64,000 nucleotides of DNA from Dipylidium caninum. Lineage: Eukaryota; Platyhelminthes; Cestoda; Cyclophyllidea; Dipylidiidae. Positions 31,985 to 44,300 of this stretch are shown here, in pieces. Position 1 is the first letter of the stretch, and each line of letters starts with the position of its first letter. A program made the position numbers and the translations under genes. Where the stretch lies: positions 119,476 through 183,475 of the forward strand of contig QEYB01000347.1 of the NCBI GenBank assembly GCA_017562135.1, in the 5' to 3' direction. The notes beneath the pieces were generated by a model. That model was not told the origin of the DNA, did no database searches, and saw nothing but the letters and a program-made list of their open reading frames with translations.

Positions 31985-32430
31985 AGGAGGGTTCGGTTAG
32001 GATTCTAAACGCGTTCTCCAGTATTCTGTATAGGGCAAATTGTAAACCCTCGGCAGGCAAATTATATTCTTTAAATTAGGTGTCCCATGATTGTACGATA
32101 AATTCTCACCCCTCAGTTTATATCTCGATAGCCGCAAACGAGAATAGAGGAGTCTCTATAAAGGTTTGATAGACAAATTCCTTATGAGAAAATTCGTGAG
32201 ACATGAGATCATCCTGTCATCCTCTACAAACTTAGGAAGTCGACCAACAGGAGCGTATGCGGGCCTGTGGGCGGTGCAACTGCGTGTAAGGACACAGCTT
32301 CGGTCGCCTCTCCATCTTGCTCGATGATCAAGGCGACCGGTTCCTCTACGCTCCCCGATTTTGCTCCTGGTCAGGTGGTGGAGACAGGCGCCAGCCCCAT
32401 CTACGTCTTCCTTAGTGGAAAGACGAAAAG
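31985..32430 (+). repeat. 'IKAIG' repeat family, copy 2
   Basis: Colinear with 37,447-37,860: 'gggttcggttagg', 'ccatgattgtacgataaa', 'gagaatagagg' and 'gtcgcctctcca' occur in the same order in both. This copy has DTASVASPSCSMIKATGSST in the conserved frame. Confidence 0.7.
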
Positions 32431-32439
32431 CTATGTTAA

Positions 32440-32622
32440 TTAATGGTAAATTCACAAGTGGACAATTAATGACTGACTACTTCCGCATCAGCATAATCAA
32501 AATCGCATCTCTGACATTGCTTGCGGTTATTATTCTTCCTGATTTAAGAAAAACACTCGAAACGTACAATCGAGTGCATTTTGAATGGGGAAAAACGGTA
32601 AATGCCGTCATTGTGTATCAGT
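32440..32622 (+). other. Candidate hydrophobic exon (hypothetical)
   Basis: An open frame reads LMTDYFRISIIKIASLTLLA, VIILPDLRKTLETYNRVHFE and WGKTVNAVIVYQ, then meets tatca|gtgagt, a consensus 5' splice site. The first part is a plausible membrane segment. There is no partner copy and no known family; it may be chance. Confidence 0.25.
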
Positions 32623-32639
32623 GAGTACCACCGAGATTT

Positions 32640-34490
32640 GCGATTCCAACCAAAACAGAAGGCTCTGCCGCCTCCGTCCCCACTATCTACCACAATGGCA
32701 TTACCTTATTATTAATTATTTCAATTGCCTCTATGATGTCTGTGTTAAGCGACTAAGTTAACAAGAAATAAGGCTAAATGAGTTTTAGTGGAGAGGTGGA
32801 AATGGTTAGTGGGGAAGGCGTATGCGAGTATGGTGCTTAATTGGCGAAATGGTGCAATCGTCGGTGAAAGGAGTTGGCTGGGTCGATTGGCTGTGTTTTA
32901 CCCCCTTCTGCTCTTCGCCACGCGCCCACTCGGAGACTGCCTTCCTTTTCAAGGTGAATATTCATTTTAGGGGAGAAAAGTCGACCGCTCCTTCGTCCCC
33001 CGCATCGCCAGACCGTAAACGCTTCTACACACAGATATGACTATCTCGTAGCTGGAGGCTTCATCCTAGGACGTTTCTTCAACCTGCTCATTTGAAACGG
33101 CAAGTTTCCACTCTCACGAAGGCTCTTTGTTCTACTGACCGGCGTGATTGATAAAAGTCATTTCCGCCGCAGCAATCAAGGCAACTGATGTATTTTGAAC
33201 AGCGTAATGATAACCTACATACAAGTGTTATGAGGGAATTAATTTTTCCCATCTAAGTACTGACTCAGCCCCAATGGGATAAGCAGTGTGTTGGCGCCGA
33301 AATTACTTCCTGTTCCCCTCACACTTAAACAGGAAACCGCCACGATCCGCCAACTGCCTAAGAAAAATTAATACTCCTTAAATCATGTCTTGAATGTAAA
33401 AGGATGTTGACAATTAAGTATTTAGTAGACCATGAGGGTCTTTCAATCGCCACTGAGTGAAATGGCCTCCGTGTCTTCCCGAAACCTTCTTTCTCAGACT
33501 CTCATGCTGGGAGTTGTTGGAGAGCAGCCGAAGACATGAAGCGGCGATGCGGACGCTTTCTGCAAATGTCTTTTTACTCGCCAACTGAAAAGCATTGCAG
33601 GATGAATAGGATTGCTGGGCTGTGGAAGTGGTCGGGTCCATTAGGGTCCGCGAGTTTAACCACCCTGGAGAATCGGTCGTTCATCTGGTCTGAAAACATG
33701 GCCGCCTCATCCCCTCTCGAAATTACACTTTTGGAGTGCTATTACGAGGCAAACCGCACTGATTAGCCTGTAGTCCGGCGGAATTCACCTCCGCCTCCCT
33801 TAAAGAAGATTAAGCAATCATGCGCACAGTGGAACGATTGGTACTACCTGAGTGTGTCTTAACGCGATACTCTTGGAGTGCACGCCTCGTTGTATTACCT
33901 TTGTACATCCCTTCCACTTCCATACCGTTTTAGTTCTTTTTCCACGAAATGGAGAGATAAAAGACAAGAGGGAGCAGAAGCACCCACAATGTTCGCATTA
34001 TCGGGCGCCTCCTTCAAGCCAACACGCTTACCACTGCACTTTCAGCGGTTGTGCAGGACGCTGTGAAATTCCCCATCGTCATGCAGTCCGCGGTGAGAAA
34101 CAATGGGAAGAGGGCCACCGCTAGACGAAAGACTGCATCGTTAGACTTGAATTCTTTGGTCATATCGGGGGAGAGAGTAGCTGAAATTCATAAATCTGCA
34201 TCCCTCTCACGTGAGCTTTGGCCGTTAAAGAAAATGTAGCCAACGGCGAACGTATTACGGGCATGTGAGTGGACCTTGTAAGGACTAAAATTCCTCTTGA
34301 GAAAAGTCTTGTGTCTCTTCGGAAACACTACTCTAAATTGTTAAGTGGTGGGTACAAAAGTTGGTTGCTCTCATTTAATTTCCTACAGATCTATGTACAA
34401 TTTAAACATTCCTCTGCGCGACCTTGCCTTTATGCCTGTTGTTCTCGATTCTGACGTGGATATTTTGCGCAATTGAATTTAATAAAATGA
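32640..34490. other. No gene recognised
   Basis: Short overlapping open runs without motif or repeat partner that I could find. Confidence 0.4.
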
Positions 34491-35339
34491 ACTTTTCGCG
34501 TTGTGTCAACTCAATCTGCTCTTATTCGCGTTTATCACATAGTCCACTTTTATCTTTTCCCCCGCACTGCCTCACGTGCAAGCTCCTCCCCTGCAGGGAC
34601 AGGTATTCTTGGAGGTGGAATGTGTACGAGGAGGAAATCTTGCCATCTCAGCCTACTAGGAAAAGCACACACTCTATGAATGTCACTCGCGGTGTCTGCG
34701 GTCGCCGATTCCACGAGTGAAGATTTCCTCTTCCCTATTCTCGGCAATTCGCTCACTTGCGGCGATTTTGTCTAATCGCATGGTATTGGTTTTGGCTTCA
34801 CCTCTTGATCATGTGGAGAGTAATTCAGGGTTGCCTGTTCAAACATTTACATAGATGCCGTCACCTGTCACCTCCACATACCAGCTTATTTAGAATAAAT
34901 TCGGTTTCGTGTGTCACCGTCAATTCCCCCTTTACTGGAACTGTGAGACCGTCGCGGTATCCGAGGAGCTAAAAGCTTTATCCGCCGTGCTGCGAACTGC
35001 GAAAACGACTCTGTGCGTGAAGAGTTTAGCACCCTCAATGCGACGCCAAAAATGACCTTGCATACCTAAACAGAAAGCCACCGTTTTTCCCCAGGTCGAT
35101 TTTACTCGTGAACAAAGATGGGAGATGAGTACCTGAAGCGGGGAGCAGGTTTACAGGTAGTGAGGAGGTCTCGACTAACCCGCCTTCATTGCTCCTGACT
35201 TTGCTAGACTCGGTTTGCAGGCGTCTATTTCGCTTAGGTAGTGAATCAGTAGGAGCATTTCTGCCGATTCCTACACTTTCGCACCTGGGCCGGGGTCATA
35301 AAGTTGGGGATCATTCAGTTGGGAGTCCTCGTTGGCTGC

Positions 35340-35425
35340 TGATCCCTCGGTCCACTCACATCCTCCTCTTCTTCTTCTTTATCTTCCTCCTCCTCGTACT
35401 CTTCCTCCTCATCATTCGCTCTCTC
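35340..35425 (-). repeat. GAA/GAG-rich low-complexity stretch
   Basis: On the minus strand this is a run of GAG, GAA and GAT codons that continues the acidic segment of the secreted-protein relic (EEEEYEEEEDKEEEEEDVSG). The corresponding part of the 16.4-kb copy is shorter. Confidence 0.75.
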
Positions 35426-35446
35426 ATTATCCTCCTGCTTCTCAAT

Positions 35447-35521
35447 TTAGCGGAGTGAAGCGGCCCTGGACGTGAAGACCGAAAGAGCCAAAAGACAAAG
35501 AAGAGATAGCCGGGAGGTCAT
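35447..35521 (-). pseudogene. Relic of a secreted acidic protein gene (copy 2 of 2)
   Basis: The ATG-led frame MTSRLSLLCLLALSVFTSRA is followed by ASLR and a TAA. In the 16.3-kb copy the same place reads ESLYDM without a stop. Beyond the TAA the frame stays open through KQEDNERANDEEEEYEEEED and the next Glu-rich residues. Upstream DNA is conserved between the copies (gtcttaatttgcgat, then cttcccca), which may include the old 5' untranslated region. The different disabling mutations show that the two copies decayed separately after duplication. Confidence 0.55.
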
Positions 35522-37446
35522 TGTCCTCGAGTCTGGGGAAGATGATCGCAAATTAAGACATTTGTTAGAAATACAGTGATGAGACCTCATGAATATTCGA
35601 ACATCCTGAGAAAAAGCCCCAAAATTCAGCCACCTACTGAAGTAGCTCAGATCACATGCATTTGCCCCAAGGGCTGATTTATAGTACATGTAACTTACCA
35701 ATCAGGTAGCCATAGTGTCAACATTGTCAACGTTGATCGAACCGATGAGTTGTTACAAAGCGGTACACACCGGTGACAGGCCATATATCATCCACGTATG
35801 CAGTAATTCCACGCCGTACTCAAAAGTTTGTTTCATTTTAATCAAACAATTTGTCTACAGAAATATTCACTTGATTATGGCGTACGTAAACAAGATAGAC
35901 TCGGTAGCCGGTATAATTTATACCGACAGTATTATTGCGATTGACGTTCAATGAAAGCGATGAGGCAGTTTTACTCGCTGTCTTAATAATTGCCATTATG
36001 GCACTCATTTGACAGGTTAAATATTAGGAAGTGTGGATAAAGTCGGGATATCAATGAAAGTGGGTTCATGATTTTCATCAGCCTGCTGCTCCTACGCTGT
36101 ACCGGTAGGGCATACTCTTCCGGCTCCAACCCTTTCTTCGATATGCTCGTCGAGAGAGTGGAAGCAACCACGTATACATTCATTCCCCTAGGCGTGCAGG
36201 ATCTTCGTTCACTGTTGTCAGCGTTAAATAATTGCGGAAGGACCAATCTCTATGTCATAAAAGTCTTCCGCTGCCCATCAACAACAAAGTGCTGCACGGC
36301 ACTACTGCGCCTACCACGTTAACTTGTTGAAAAATGCGCCTGACCGCAATACAAATCTATAGAGCACGAAAATCTGCTGAACAGGCGCATACTCGGCCTC
36401 TCGTCACCAAGTGAGGCGACGAGACGTCAAGTATGAGTCTGCATGGTTTTGCTCCCCTTTAGCGTTGAGCAACCAGTCGGGAATATTCTCGGCATTTTGT
36501 CGCTGTCTTATGCTACTCATTACCTATTCAGTAGCATACGTCATAAAAAATGAGTTGATCTAGTGCTGAAGGAGAAAATCTATTCTGATAAAAGGAGGCA
36601 ATGTACGAAAGTGGAAATAGTCACAAGTTTTTTTGAAATCCAAAGATTGGCAGACGGTCCTGGAAACCTTATCGGAATCTAAAGGTAGTGAGAATTTGGT
36701 GTGCCATAGGACAATAATGTCCCCAAAACCTGATTTTCCACAACCATTTCAAACTATAGTCTCCGTTTCTATCCATTTCGATTGCTCTTATAAGTAACGG
36801 CAGCAAACCTTTTTCCATCTATTGTCCAATGATAAGTTAAAACCAATTAATCAGATAACTCGGCCGAGGCAAATCAACCTATCAAATTATTTCTCTAGTC
36901 AATATTTATTAGATTTACGTCCATCCTACTTTGCTCAATGTCCCTCAGCGCCGTTGCTGAGATGATCATTCGCATGCACGTGGCAAATTCCATGTTGCCA
37001 GAGAATAACCTACTCCGCCAAAGCCATGTTCGCACATCGTCCCAACACTTTTCCATGCAGCATACTAATAAGTAACTTGTCCACTGTCAATCGTGTATGC
37101 CACTTGTACTCAAATGGTCTCCACTTCTTCTTAATTGAGCGCAGGACAACATTCCTCTTCTCATATGATCAATTTGACAGGCTGCATTGCGAAATACAAC
37201 AGCCTAATTAACGTCAGCCTTCCCTTACCACATATTAATACACCTCTTACTCCATTTCTTCTCTCCTTTCTCGTTAGAGTGCCTTTCAGCACCACTTTCA
37301 CCCCACTCTTCCCAACTTTTCTCCTCCGCAAGCTTGCAAGGCCGATTGTCCAAAGTCAGTTGACTTTAAGTCAAACTGCCAGTCTCCGGCCATGCGGTGG
37401 CACTAAATCGCTGTGTTGTGGAATTCTCCTTTTGTTCACTCTTATT

Positions 37447-38212
37447 GTGAAGGGTTCGGTTAGGTTTCTAAAATCATTCTTCATTATTCTGCATATGTCA
37501 AATAGTGAAGCCTCAGCAGGCAAAAGGCATTCTTAACTTAGGTGATCCATGATTGTACGATAAAGTCTCATCCCTCAGTATATATGTCCTGATAGCCACA
37601 AAAGAGAATAGAGGTGTCTCTAAAAGGGGCTGGTAGACAAATGCTGAGAGTTAATCCCTATGCGGAAGTTCGTGAAACATGAGTCTACCATGTTTTTGCC
37701 TACAGACTGCGGAAGTCGACTAACAGAAGTGTGTTCGAGATGGTTGATGGTCTGCGGGAGGTGCAGCGGCATGAATGAACACAGGTTCAGTCGCCTCTCC
37801 ACCCTCCTCGATAGTCAAAGCGATCGGTTTCTCTACCGTGCGCGTCGGATGGTTGGATGATGGCAGCGGACCGGTAAGTAAGTCTTTTGTTGATCCTTTC
37901 CTCAGCATTGTTCACTTGCAGCTCGTGGCTATGCGAGTGCCTTTGCGGAGCTGGAGACTCCGAGACTCCGCAGTGAAGCAGAAGAAGTACCATACCAAAA
38001 TCCTCGCATGCAGGTCACGACTCGGCATTCTGCTCCTCTCTTCACAGTGGCCGTGTAGTTTTCCAGCAGCAAAATCTCCGTTTTGCAAAAGGAACGTCCC
38101 AGGGGAACTCAAGGCCCCTCCAATACTACACGTCTCGTCCTTTGAAGGAGGGTCTGCGGAAGACCTTCAACGCGGTCATAGATCTAGTTTAATGTTGCGA
38201 AATGAATTGTAA
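37447..38212 (+). repeat. 'IKAIG' repeat family, copy 3, with a 145-codon open frame
   Basis: From 37,775 an open frame of 145 codons begins MNTGSVASPPSSIVKAIGFS. The first 30 codons are shared in frame with the copies at 26.0 and 32.3 kb, the rest only partly with 26.2-26.3 kb. A consensus-like donor, ccg|gtaagt, occurs at about 37,873, so the real exon, if any, may end there. The remainder has no domain I recognise. Confidence 0.45.
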
Positions 38213-38219
38213 AGACTGA

Positions 38220-39695
38220 TTGGCATATGCTCATTTACCACATTTATGGGGACAATATACTTCCTCCTTATTATTTGAAAAAAAGTTGAACAGAATGAAG
38301 CGCGCGGGCCAAAAACTGTCCAATTCTATGGAAGCCAAGCCATGACCAAGAAATAGGAATTTAAAGAGAGCAACAATGGGCAAATACTCATTACATAAAA
38401 TAAGCCACTTAAAATCTTTTAGGAAAGAGAACTTAAGACAGGCCCGTAATCCATCTCAATCCGATTGGCTTCAGGGGCTTTAGTTAACGGCTGCTTCGGT
38501 TCAGTACGACATGAAGCACATCGTCGAGGATGTGAAAGTCCTCTTCCGAGGAAAGATTGTCTAAACTAAATGAAGATCTCTTCTTGCAAAAGAACATATT
38601 TCAGTATTAAATTTGACTATTACCCCCCGGATAAACCTTTTTATATCCGTCCGCACGATATCGCATTTGCCCCGCCTCTATGTCACCACAACTTCGTCTT
38701 ACGCACGAGAGTGGGCACGTCCCTCTCACTGTTCGGCAGGAGCGTGGTGTTCACCAAGCAGTCCGATGTCGTCTCTGCCTTTCATCTAGTGCGTGCACGG
38801 TGTTTAGAATGCATTCCTGCAATCCTCTCACGAAAGTCGACGCATTAACTCACCTGGTCGGAGGTGGAAAGAAGCATGCATACGTGGACGATTTGACCTG
38901 CTTCTCCACTGTCGCACCACACTAGCAAAACAACAATATTGCAGTCCGTTCCCTCTGTACAGCCTTGTTATCTTATTGTTTTGCCTCGCCAGAGCTAGAG
39001 AGCCCATTTGGGGGGGAGAGAGAGGACTTAGTGGTGGCTCCGCCTGCTCTGCGTCGGATGTGAGATGGTACCTCTGGTGAGGTGTGGCGTATGTTTGAAA
39101 CCAACTCTTGACCGCCTACCGACTCGCTGTAACTCCCCGATCTTGGCTAAACAGTGTAACTGAAAGGAGAAGTTCATTGTCATGAAGATGAGTATCTTCA
39201 AGGTAAAAGCGAGGAAAAAGAGAACAAGACAAAGCTGACGCGTGGCACCCTCCAACCCACTTCTCTTTAGCAGTCTTTAGTCAGGCTTCTTTAAGTTCCC
39301 ATTTCCAAAAACACGCTGTCTTCCAATGTGACTCGTGCGATTCTTTGGCTTTGCATAGATTAGCCGTTTCCCGAATTCTTGATGCGAGAGCTGTTCTTCA
39401 CTTAATTCATTTTTTGGGAAGCAACTATGCATAAAACAAGTAAGCATAAAGCACAACACAAGTGTACTATGCAACCCCAACCAAAGGACGGTCTGTCAGG
39501 GCCGGGGGGTGAGTCGAGACCGCATGTCTTTCCTCTTACAACCGGAGGAGGACATCGTTTGATTCAACGTCTCTGACTGCTCCACACTGCCACACAAACG
39601 CCGGCAAATGGGCGAGATGGATTCCTCCATCGAGTCCTCTTCAGCTCCCACTTACGCATGATTAAGCAAGGAGTCTAACAAGAGGGAAGGAACGA
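38220..39695. other. No gene recognised
   Basis: A minus-strand run at 39,277-39,480 has a hydrophobic start and dibasic sites (GKR, GRQR) that resemble a peptide precursor, but it lacks an initial ATG and has no partner. Nothing else is supported. Confidence 0.35.
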
Positions 39696-39699
39696 AAGT

Positions 39700-39935
39700 G
39701 CTATCAACAGCTTCTTTCAACTGCACCTCCAACTTTCAGACGAACAGTCACTTTAGAGTGTTGAGAGTGAGGACTAGTCGTCAGATTCGAGTAGTTCAGT
39801 CGCCTCTAAGCTCAAAGGTCAACTTTGACTGCATGTCAACCGCAAATGGATCCCAGTTAATGCAATTAAGTTCTAAACCTATTTCTAGCGACAAATTTTC
39901 CACCCCTCCCCAATCATTTCCCTCACGAGAGCCGA
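39700..39935 (+). repeat. 'VQSP' repeat family, copy 4
   Basis: Contains agtcgcctctaagctcaaag and 'gactgcatgtcaa', with the frame VVQSPLSSKVNFDCMS. It is followed by an AsnRS relic at 40.0 kb, as at 2.4 and 3.2 kb. Confidence 0.5.
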
Positions 39936-40019
39936 TGAATTGACCCATATGGTCGAGAATGAATAGATTCATTCGTGTGCGGAAGTTAAGGCTGTAGCAT
40001 AAAGTCCTCTTGAAGGAGA

Positions 40020-40375
40020 GGAATTCCCAATAATTCGTCTTCAGTTCCATATTTACGGAAATATTTTACTCACCTTACACTTCATGGAGGATGCTCTCGA
40101 AGAAAATGGATGAATTAATAAAGAGGGTTAATGCGAAAGGCGTTTGTGAGGGATCCTTTGTCAGAAGACAATGGACAACACCAGTGACATCTCACAAAAT
40201 GATTTATTGTCGCTCCGAAGACGTATTTTTCATGTCCAGCGGAACACTTTAGCGCACCCCCCTCGAACGTTTTTAAATTACCCACTCGTGCAATAAGCGT
40301 ACCTGGCACACGCATGTCTTCATCGACCTCCACTGCATCTGCCATGGAAAAATAAACTCTGAGCGTTTTGGGGCA
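40020..40375 (-). pseudogene. NARS: Asparaginyl-tRNA synthetase relic, copy 4
   Basis: On the minus strand MADAVEVDEDMRVPGTLIAR and VGNL match the linker just before the OB fold (compare VAVKEDRHVPDATTPRVGDL in the 3.6-kb copy and the family's NDPSLPEPKCVKIGAL). After a frameshift the DNA still follows the other copies: the phrase cgaagacgtattttt and, at 40,025, cccaataattcgtcttcagt, which parallels cccaataatccgccttcagt at 18,511. The LRDG and LSTESS motifs are no longer readable. Confidence 0.6.
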
Positions 40376-40499
40376 TTGGTATGAGCGTAGAAGAATATTT
40401 TCTTGGTATGAGTTTCATGCTGGACTTGATGGCGTGGTCGTAGGCCATGGCACGTAATGAATGAAGCATACCCTTCACTCGCCCTCATGTCAAGTTATA

Positions 40500-41095
40500 A
40501 AACAGCGTTTCTTGGGGGAGAAGAAAATCCACGAGGTAGCCCACACGGAAGATGTGATAGTCTCCGTCTAGCGTGTGTGCACGGGCGACCTGACACATTT
40601 CATTTCAGACATCATCCCAGGGTGACCGAATAGGATTCCGCATTGCTGAAGTTATATACAGATGTTGGCTAGATTTGATGTCTGTGGTGCGTGCGCTGTT
40701 TGATTAATGACAGATGTCAGGTTGGCAAATCGCTTAGTAATACGCTCATGGTGATGTCACGTAGCCGTCAAAGGACTGACAGATTGTCAAAAAATGAAAA
40801 TCAACGCCCCTACTACCATGTGTTTTTGGTGAGTCTTGAGCGGATACCCCGTCACCTACACCATCTTCGAACTTCACCTCTGACTAGTGCTACAGAGATG
40901 ATTATTTGGCGGAAGATTGTTATGCGAGAGATTCCTTATGCTAGTTCACCAGTGCAATTATAATTTTTTGAGCTGAAGCGCGATGATCACTTGAAAGAAT
41001 GCAATGACAAGTAGCGGTGGTGATGTTTTCTTTGTTCCTCATCGTCCACCCCCAAACTGGTGTTGCCGGGGTGGATAGGGAGGAGAAAAATAGTG
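40500..41095. other. No gene recognised
   Basis: No motif seen. A phrase near 40,930 (gagattccttatgctagttc) resembles 15,286-15,303 but the match is too short to extend. Confidence 0.35.
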
Positions 41096-41139
41096 GTGAC
41101 ATGAGACCGTCCATAATGCTTCCCACAAGCAACAATACA

Positions 41140-41330
41140 GTCCGTTTGTAGATTGTGACATTGCAAAACGACATACGGAGAAAAGAGGTGAAAGAGGGTG
41201 AAGGGGTGGAATGGGAAATCCTGTCCACAACTTGATCGGTCCTTCCGCCGAAGCGGCGCCGTCTAGCCTACAACTCAGACTCAGATTGCTTTCGTTGGTG
41301 TCATGACGTCTACTTTCGTAATTTGCGATC
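41140..41330 (+). repeat. Diverged repeat, copy 2 (partner 2,015-2,235)
   Basis: See the entry at 2,015; the shared phrases include the purine-rich run and 'gaatgggaaat'. Confidence 0.5.
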
Positions 41331-41339
41331 CTACTCAGA

Positions 41340-44300
41340 CCCGTCGGCGACATGGCAACCTTTTTTCTCGTCTCACCGAAAAGGGGCAATTTCCCGAGAA
41401 GACAGGGTAAAAGCATTCTCGCGGCTAACCGAAGGGAGTCCCCATACCAAACCCTATTGCCTTTCACGGCTGTACGGCCTTCGGCAACGTATCCATGACC
41501 GACAGCCTAGTCAGACTCTTGGGCGGAGGCGGAGGTGTTGGAGGCTATTGTCCAAGATGAGGTGAGACTTTTTTCCCCAGCGGTTAATATGACAACAACG
41601 CGGGTCACAGAAGCGATTGGATGCATCATCTTTAGCACCATCTGTGGAATACCCAGGCATTCTTTAAAAGCCCGGTGGACAACAACACTAATTTGGGCAA
41701 GGCTTTTCTTATTTTAACAATTTGCATTTCAAAGGTTTTTCCACCCTCGTTCCACAGTGACTGCGCGTCCTCGTTGACTTCAACAACTCCGCGCGGAGTT
41801 CTACGACGTCTCCCCACCCTTAAGTGGCCGATGTTCCACCGTCGTAAACTTAGTCAGTGCGACCGCTCGGTGAGCAGGGAAATTACAGCAGGGAATGCGA
41901 AGACTTCGACTACGAGATCTTCTCGTTCCCCCCGTGAATGACGCCTTTGGAAATACCCGCAACCCCTCAAAATAGCCCCACATCAGATCATTTGTTCGGT
42001 GCAGCCACCATTCGATGTGGGAACGACGTCCAGTCAGTCTTCACTCGTGTCACCTTGCTAATTTGCCCATTCTTGGGGGAGCTGAATGTGCGCGAATGTG
42101 AACTCTGGGAGTTCTCTTCCAAACAAAGTGACTGGCACGCCGAAGTATCTCATGCTAATTTTGACTGATGCTCAAGACAAGGATGGACACACATTTGAGC
42201 TCGAATCGCCTTTTCAATTCTAGAAAATAAGAAGAGCTAGGAAGAGTGAGAAAGAATTTAGTCCCAATCGCCTCACATGACGGCGCCTGAGGTCGGATAG
42301 CAAGGCCGATTGGATGGGGAAAGGGGTGTCGGCTATTCGCATCGTTCAAACGATAAGGGGATTTTGTCCTCCACCTCCCCCTTGAGCGAGGGAGGAGGGA
42401 ATGGAGCCGACGTCTTCCGACAATCGTGAAGGTGACCGACGTCATAAGGCAGACCTGCGCGACATCGCCCTGTCCTTCACGTTCGCTAGGAAAAATTGAA
42501 ATTGGGTATTTCAATTTGCGCAGACAACACGATAGTGCAAGCTTTTGCATTACAACAAGTCAAGGTTCAAAAATGTCACTTCGAAATCACGGACTCGGCA
42601 GTGTACTCACATTGTGACGATTTCGACTAAAAGTTGACTGAGAATGCCAGACATACGAGGGTGTAGTCGGTCAGTTGTGCTACATTCAAAGCTGCCACAC
42701 CTACCAAAACATCGCTAACGAAATATTGGTTCGGTCGAATGCCTTAAGTGAGGAGGCAGGTGGCCAACGGAAGCTTTCGAATGTAATCGTCCACGAAAGG
42801 CTTACGTATTCTGGTCTTAAAAGAGAATTCCACCGTCTTCTGACCTATCAAACATTCCATCCATCTATACAGCCCCGGAAGTGTTTTGAGTAGATGACTG
42901 TGGTTTTACAACTTTCGTCTTCTTTGCCACGTCAGTGTCCGCATCTACATACACAGCGCATGCTCTTGTCGCAAGTGTCGGTCCTCGTTCGGAACTGCGT
43001 GACCGAGAAAATCTGCACAATGACGAGACGAAGGCGGAGGAGGAAGAGAGGTAGGAGTAGAAAGGTAGATGACTACGCTGCTTATACTAAGCAGCCAGCC
43101 CCACTTCCGTCTTGACCTCCGCCGCCATCCCCTTCTCCACCTATTCAGCTACTCGAGGAATGCTGACGCTTCTCTAACAATGATTCACGGCAAAATGCAT
43201 CAGAAAAATATACTCATTGTGTGCGTACAGGCGCATGTAAACACTGGTGGAGTGATGGTAGGACCAAGAAATGCTGAGTGTGAATCTGGAAAACCTATTT
43301 TCAACGCGGGTTTCGAGAGGCGATGACGAGAATGCGAAAACGAAACTGCTGCTCTCAAGCCGAGTAGATGGTGCAGGTGGTGCATGTAACATGGTCACAC
43401 AACAACGTAAACGGCTAAATTTGTGATGGCATTTCCTGTGTTGTCAAACACGTCAAACAGAATAAAACTATGGCAGCATTTGAGTCAACTGAACGGTTTT
43501 TACGCACTCATCTATAAAGTGGTCTGAAAAAGGGGTAGAGTGAAGAGTTATGGATTAGTGAGTTGAAATTATCTCTCGACATCACTTCCAGAAGGCTGAA
43601 GTGTAGCATCGCAGGGTGTCAGAAGGGAACGGACTTCAGAGATCACAGATCACCTGTGGCCATTTCACGCCTCCGTGGCCGACGTAAGGGTGATCAAAGG
43701 CCATGACGGACTAAGACAAAAGGCTTCTCCAATTCGGACCATAGTTTGTGGCCTGTCATGGCGGTACTTTGAGAGGCTGACAGTCGGTTGAAAGGGGGTC
43801 TGGCAAAAGCTGAGGAATTGGGCGGGAGTGCAATGCGATTGATCGGTGTACAATTAAGAAAATGTATCTAACCTCGATTTCCATTTACACCAGATGGAAA
43901 AGCACACAGCCCATCTCGTAACCTTTGGAAAATTAGGTTGTGGGATGCCACATTCGCCCCAATCACACTTGCTGCGAGGCCCCATCACATTTTTCATGCT
44001 TGGACCAGAATGTCGTCATTAATTTCACGTGATAAGTAAATATTTCAAAGTTTGACAGCTGCATGGGGTTTGTTCAGCGGCGGTGGACTCGGAGAATGGG
44101 CTTTAAGTAAACTCCCTCGACTGGTCGTTTACTTAACCAAATTTAAGTAGCGAGTGTTAGACTCTAGGTAATCTTGACAGGCGCCTCTGAGAAGAGAGAA
44201 ATCGCGTCTTTCTCCTGTTCGTCAACTCCGCAACCCCTACCCACCTCATGTCCTCTCTCCCAGAAAATTACCCACCACCGAGTAGCTAACTTCGACCTAT

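Larger units (their letters stand above)
34550..36900 (-). repeat. Inverted copy of the three-copy segmental repeat (partner 15,000-17,500)
   Basis: Reading the minus strand from 36,900 to 34,550 gives the same order of blocks as the plus strand from about 15,000 to 17,500: 'gactatttccac', 'gacgag' with 'cgcctcacttggtgacg', atgagtgccataatggca (36,008-35,991), aattataccggctaccgagt, the signal-peptide relic at 35,521, and SSLVESATADTAS near 34,710. Differences are frequent substitutions and small indels, in contrast to the near-identical arms at the right end of the window. Confidence 0.75.

Noticed and set aside
35345..35440. Leu/Phe-rich run on the plus strand resembling a membrane protein
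   Set aside because: It is only the antisense of the GAG/GAA-rich acidic stretch of the secreted-protein relic.
39277..39480. Minus-strand run with hydrophobic start and GKR/GRQR sites, like a neuropeptide precursor
   Set aside because: It begins with TTG, not ATG; the first internal ATG removes most of the hydrophobic leader. There is no paralogue and no repeated peptide.
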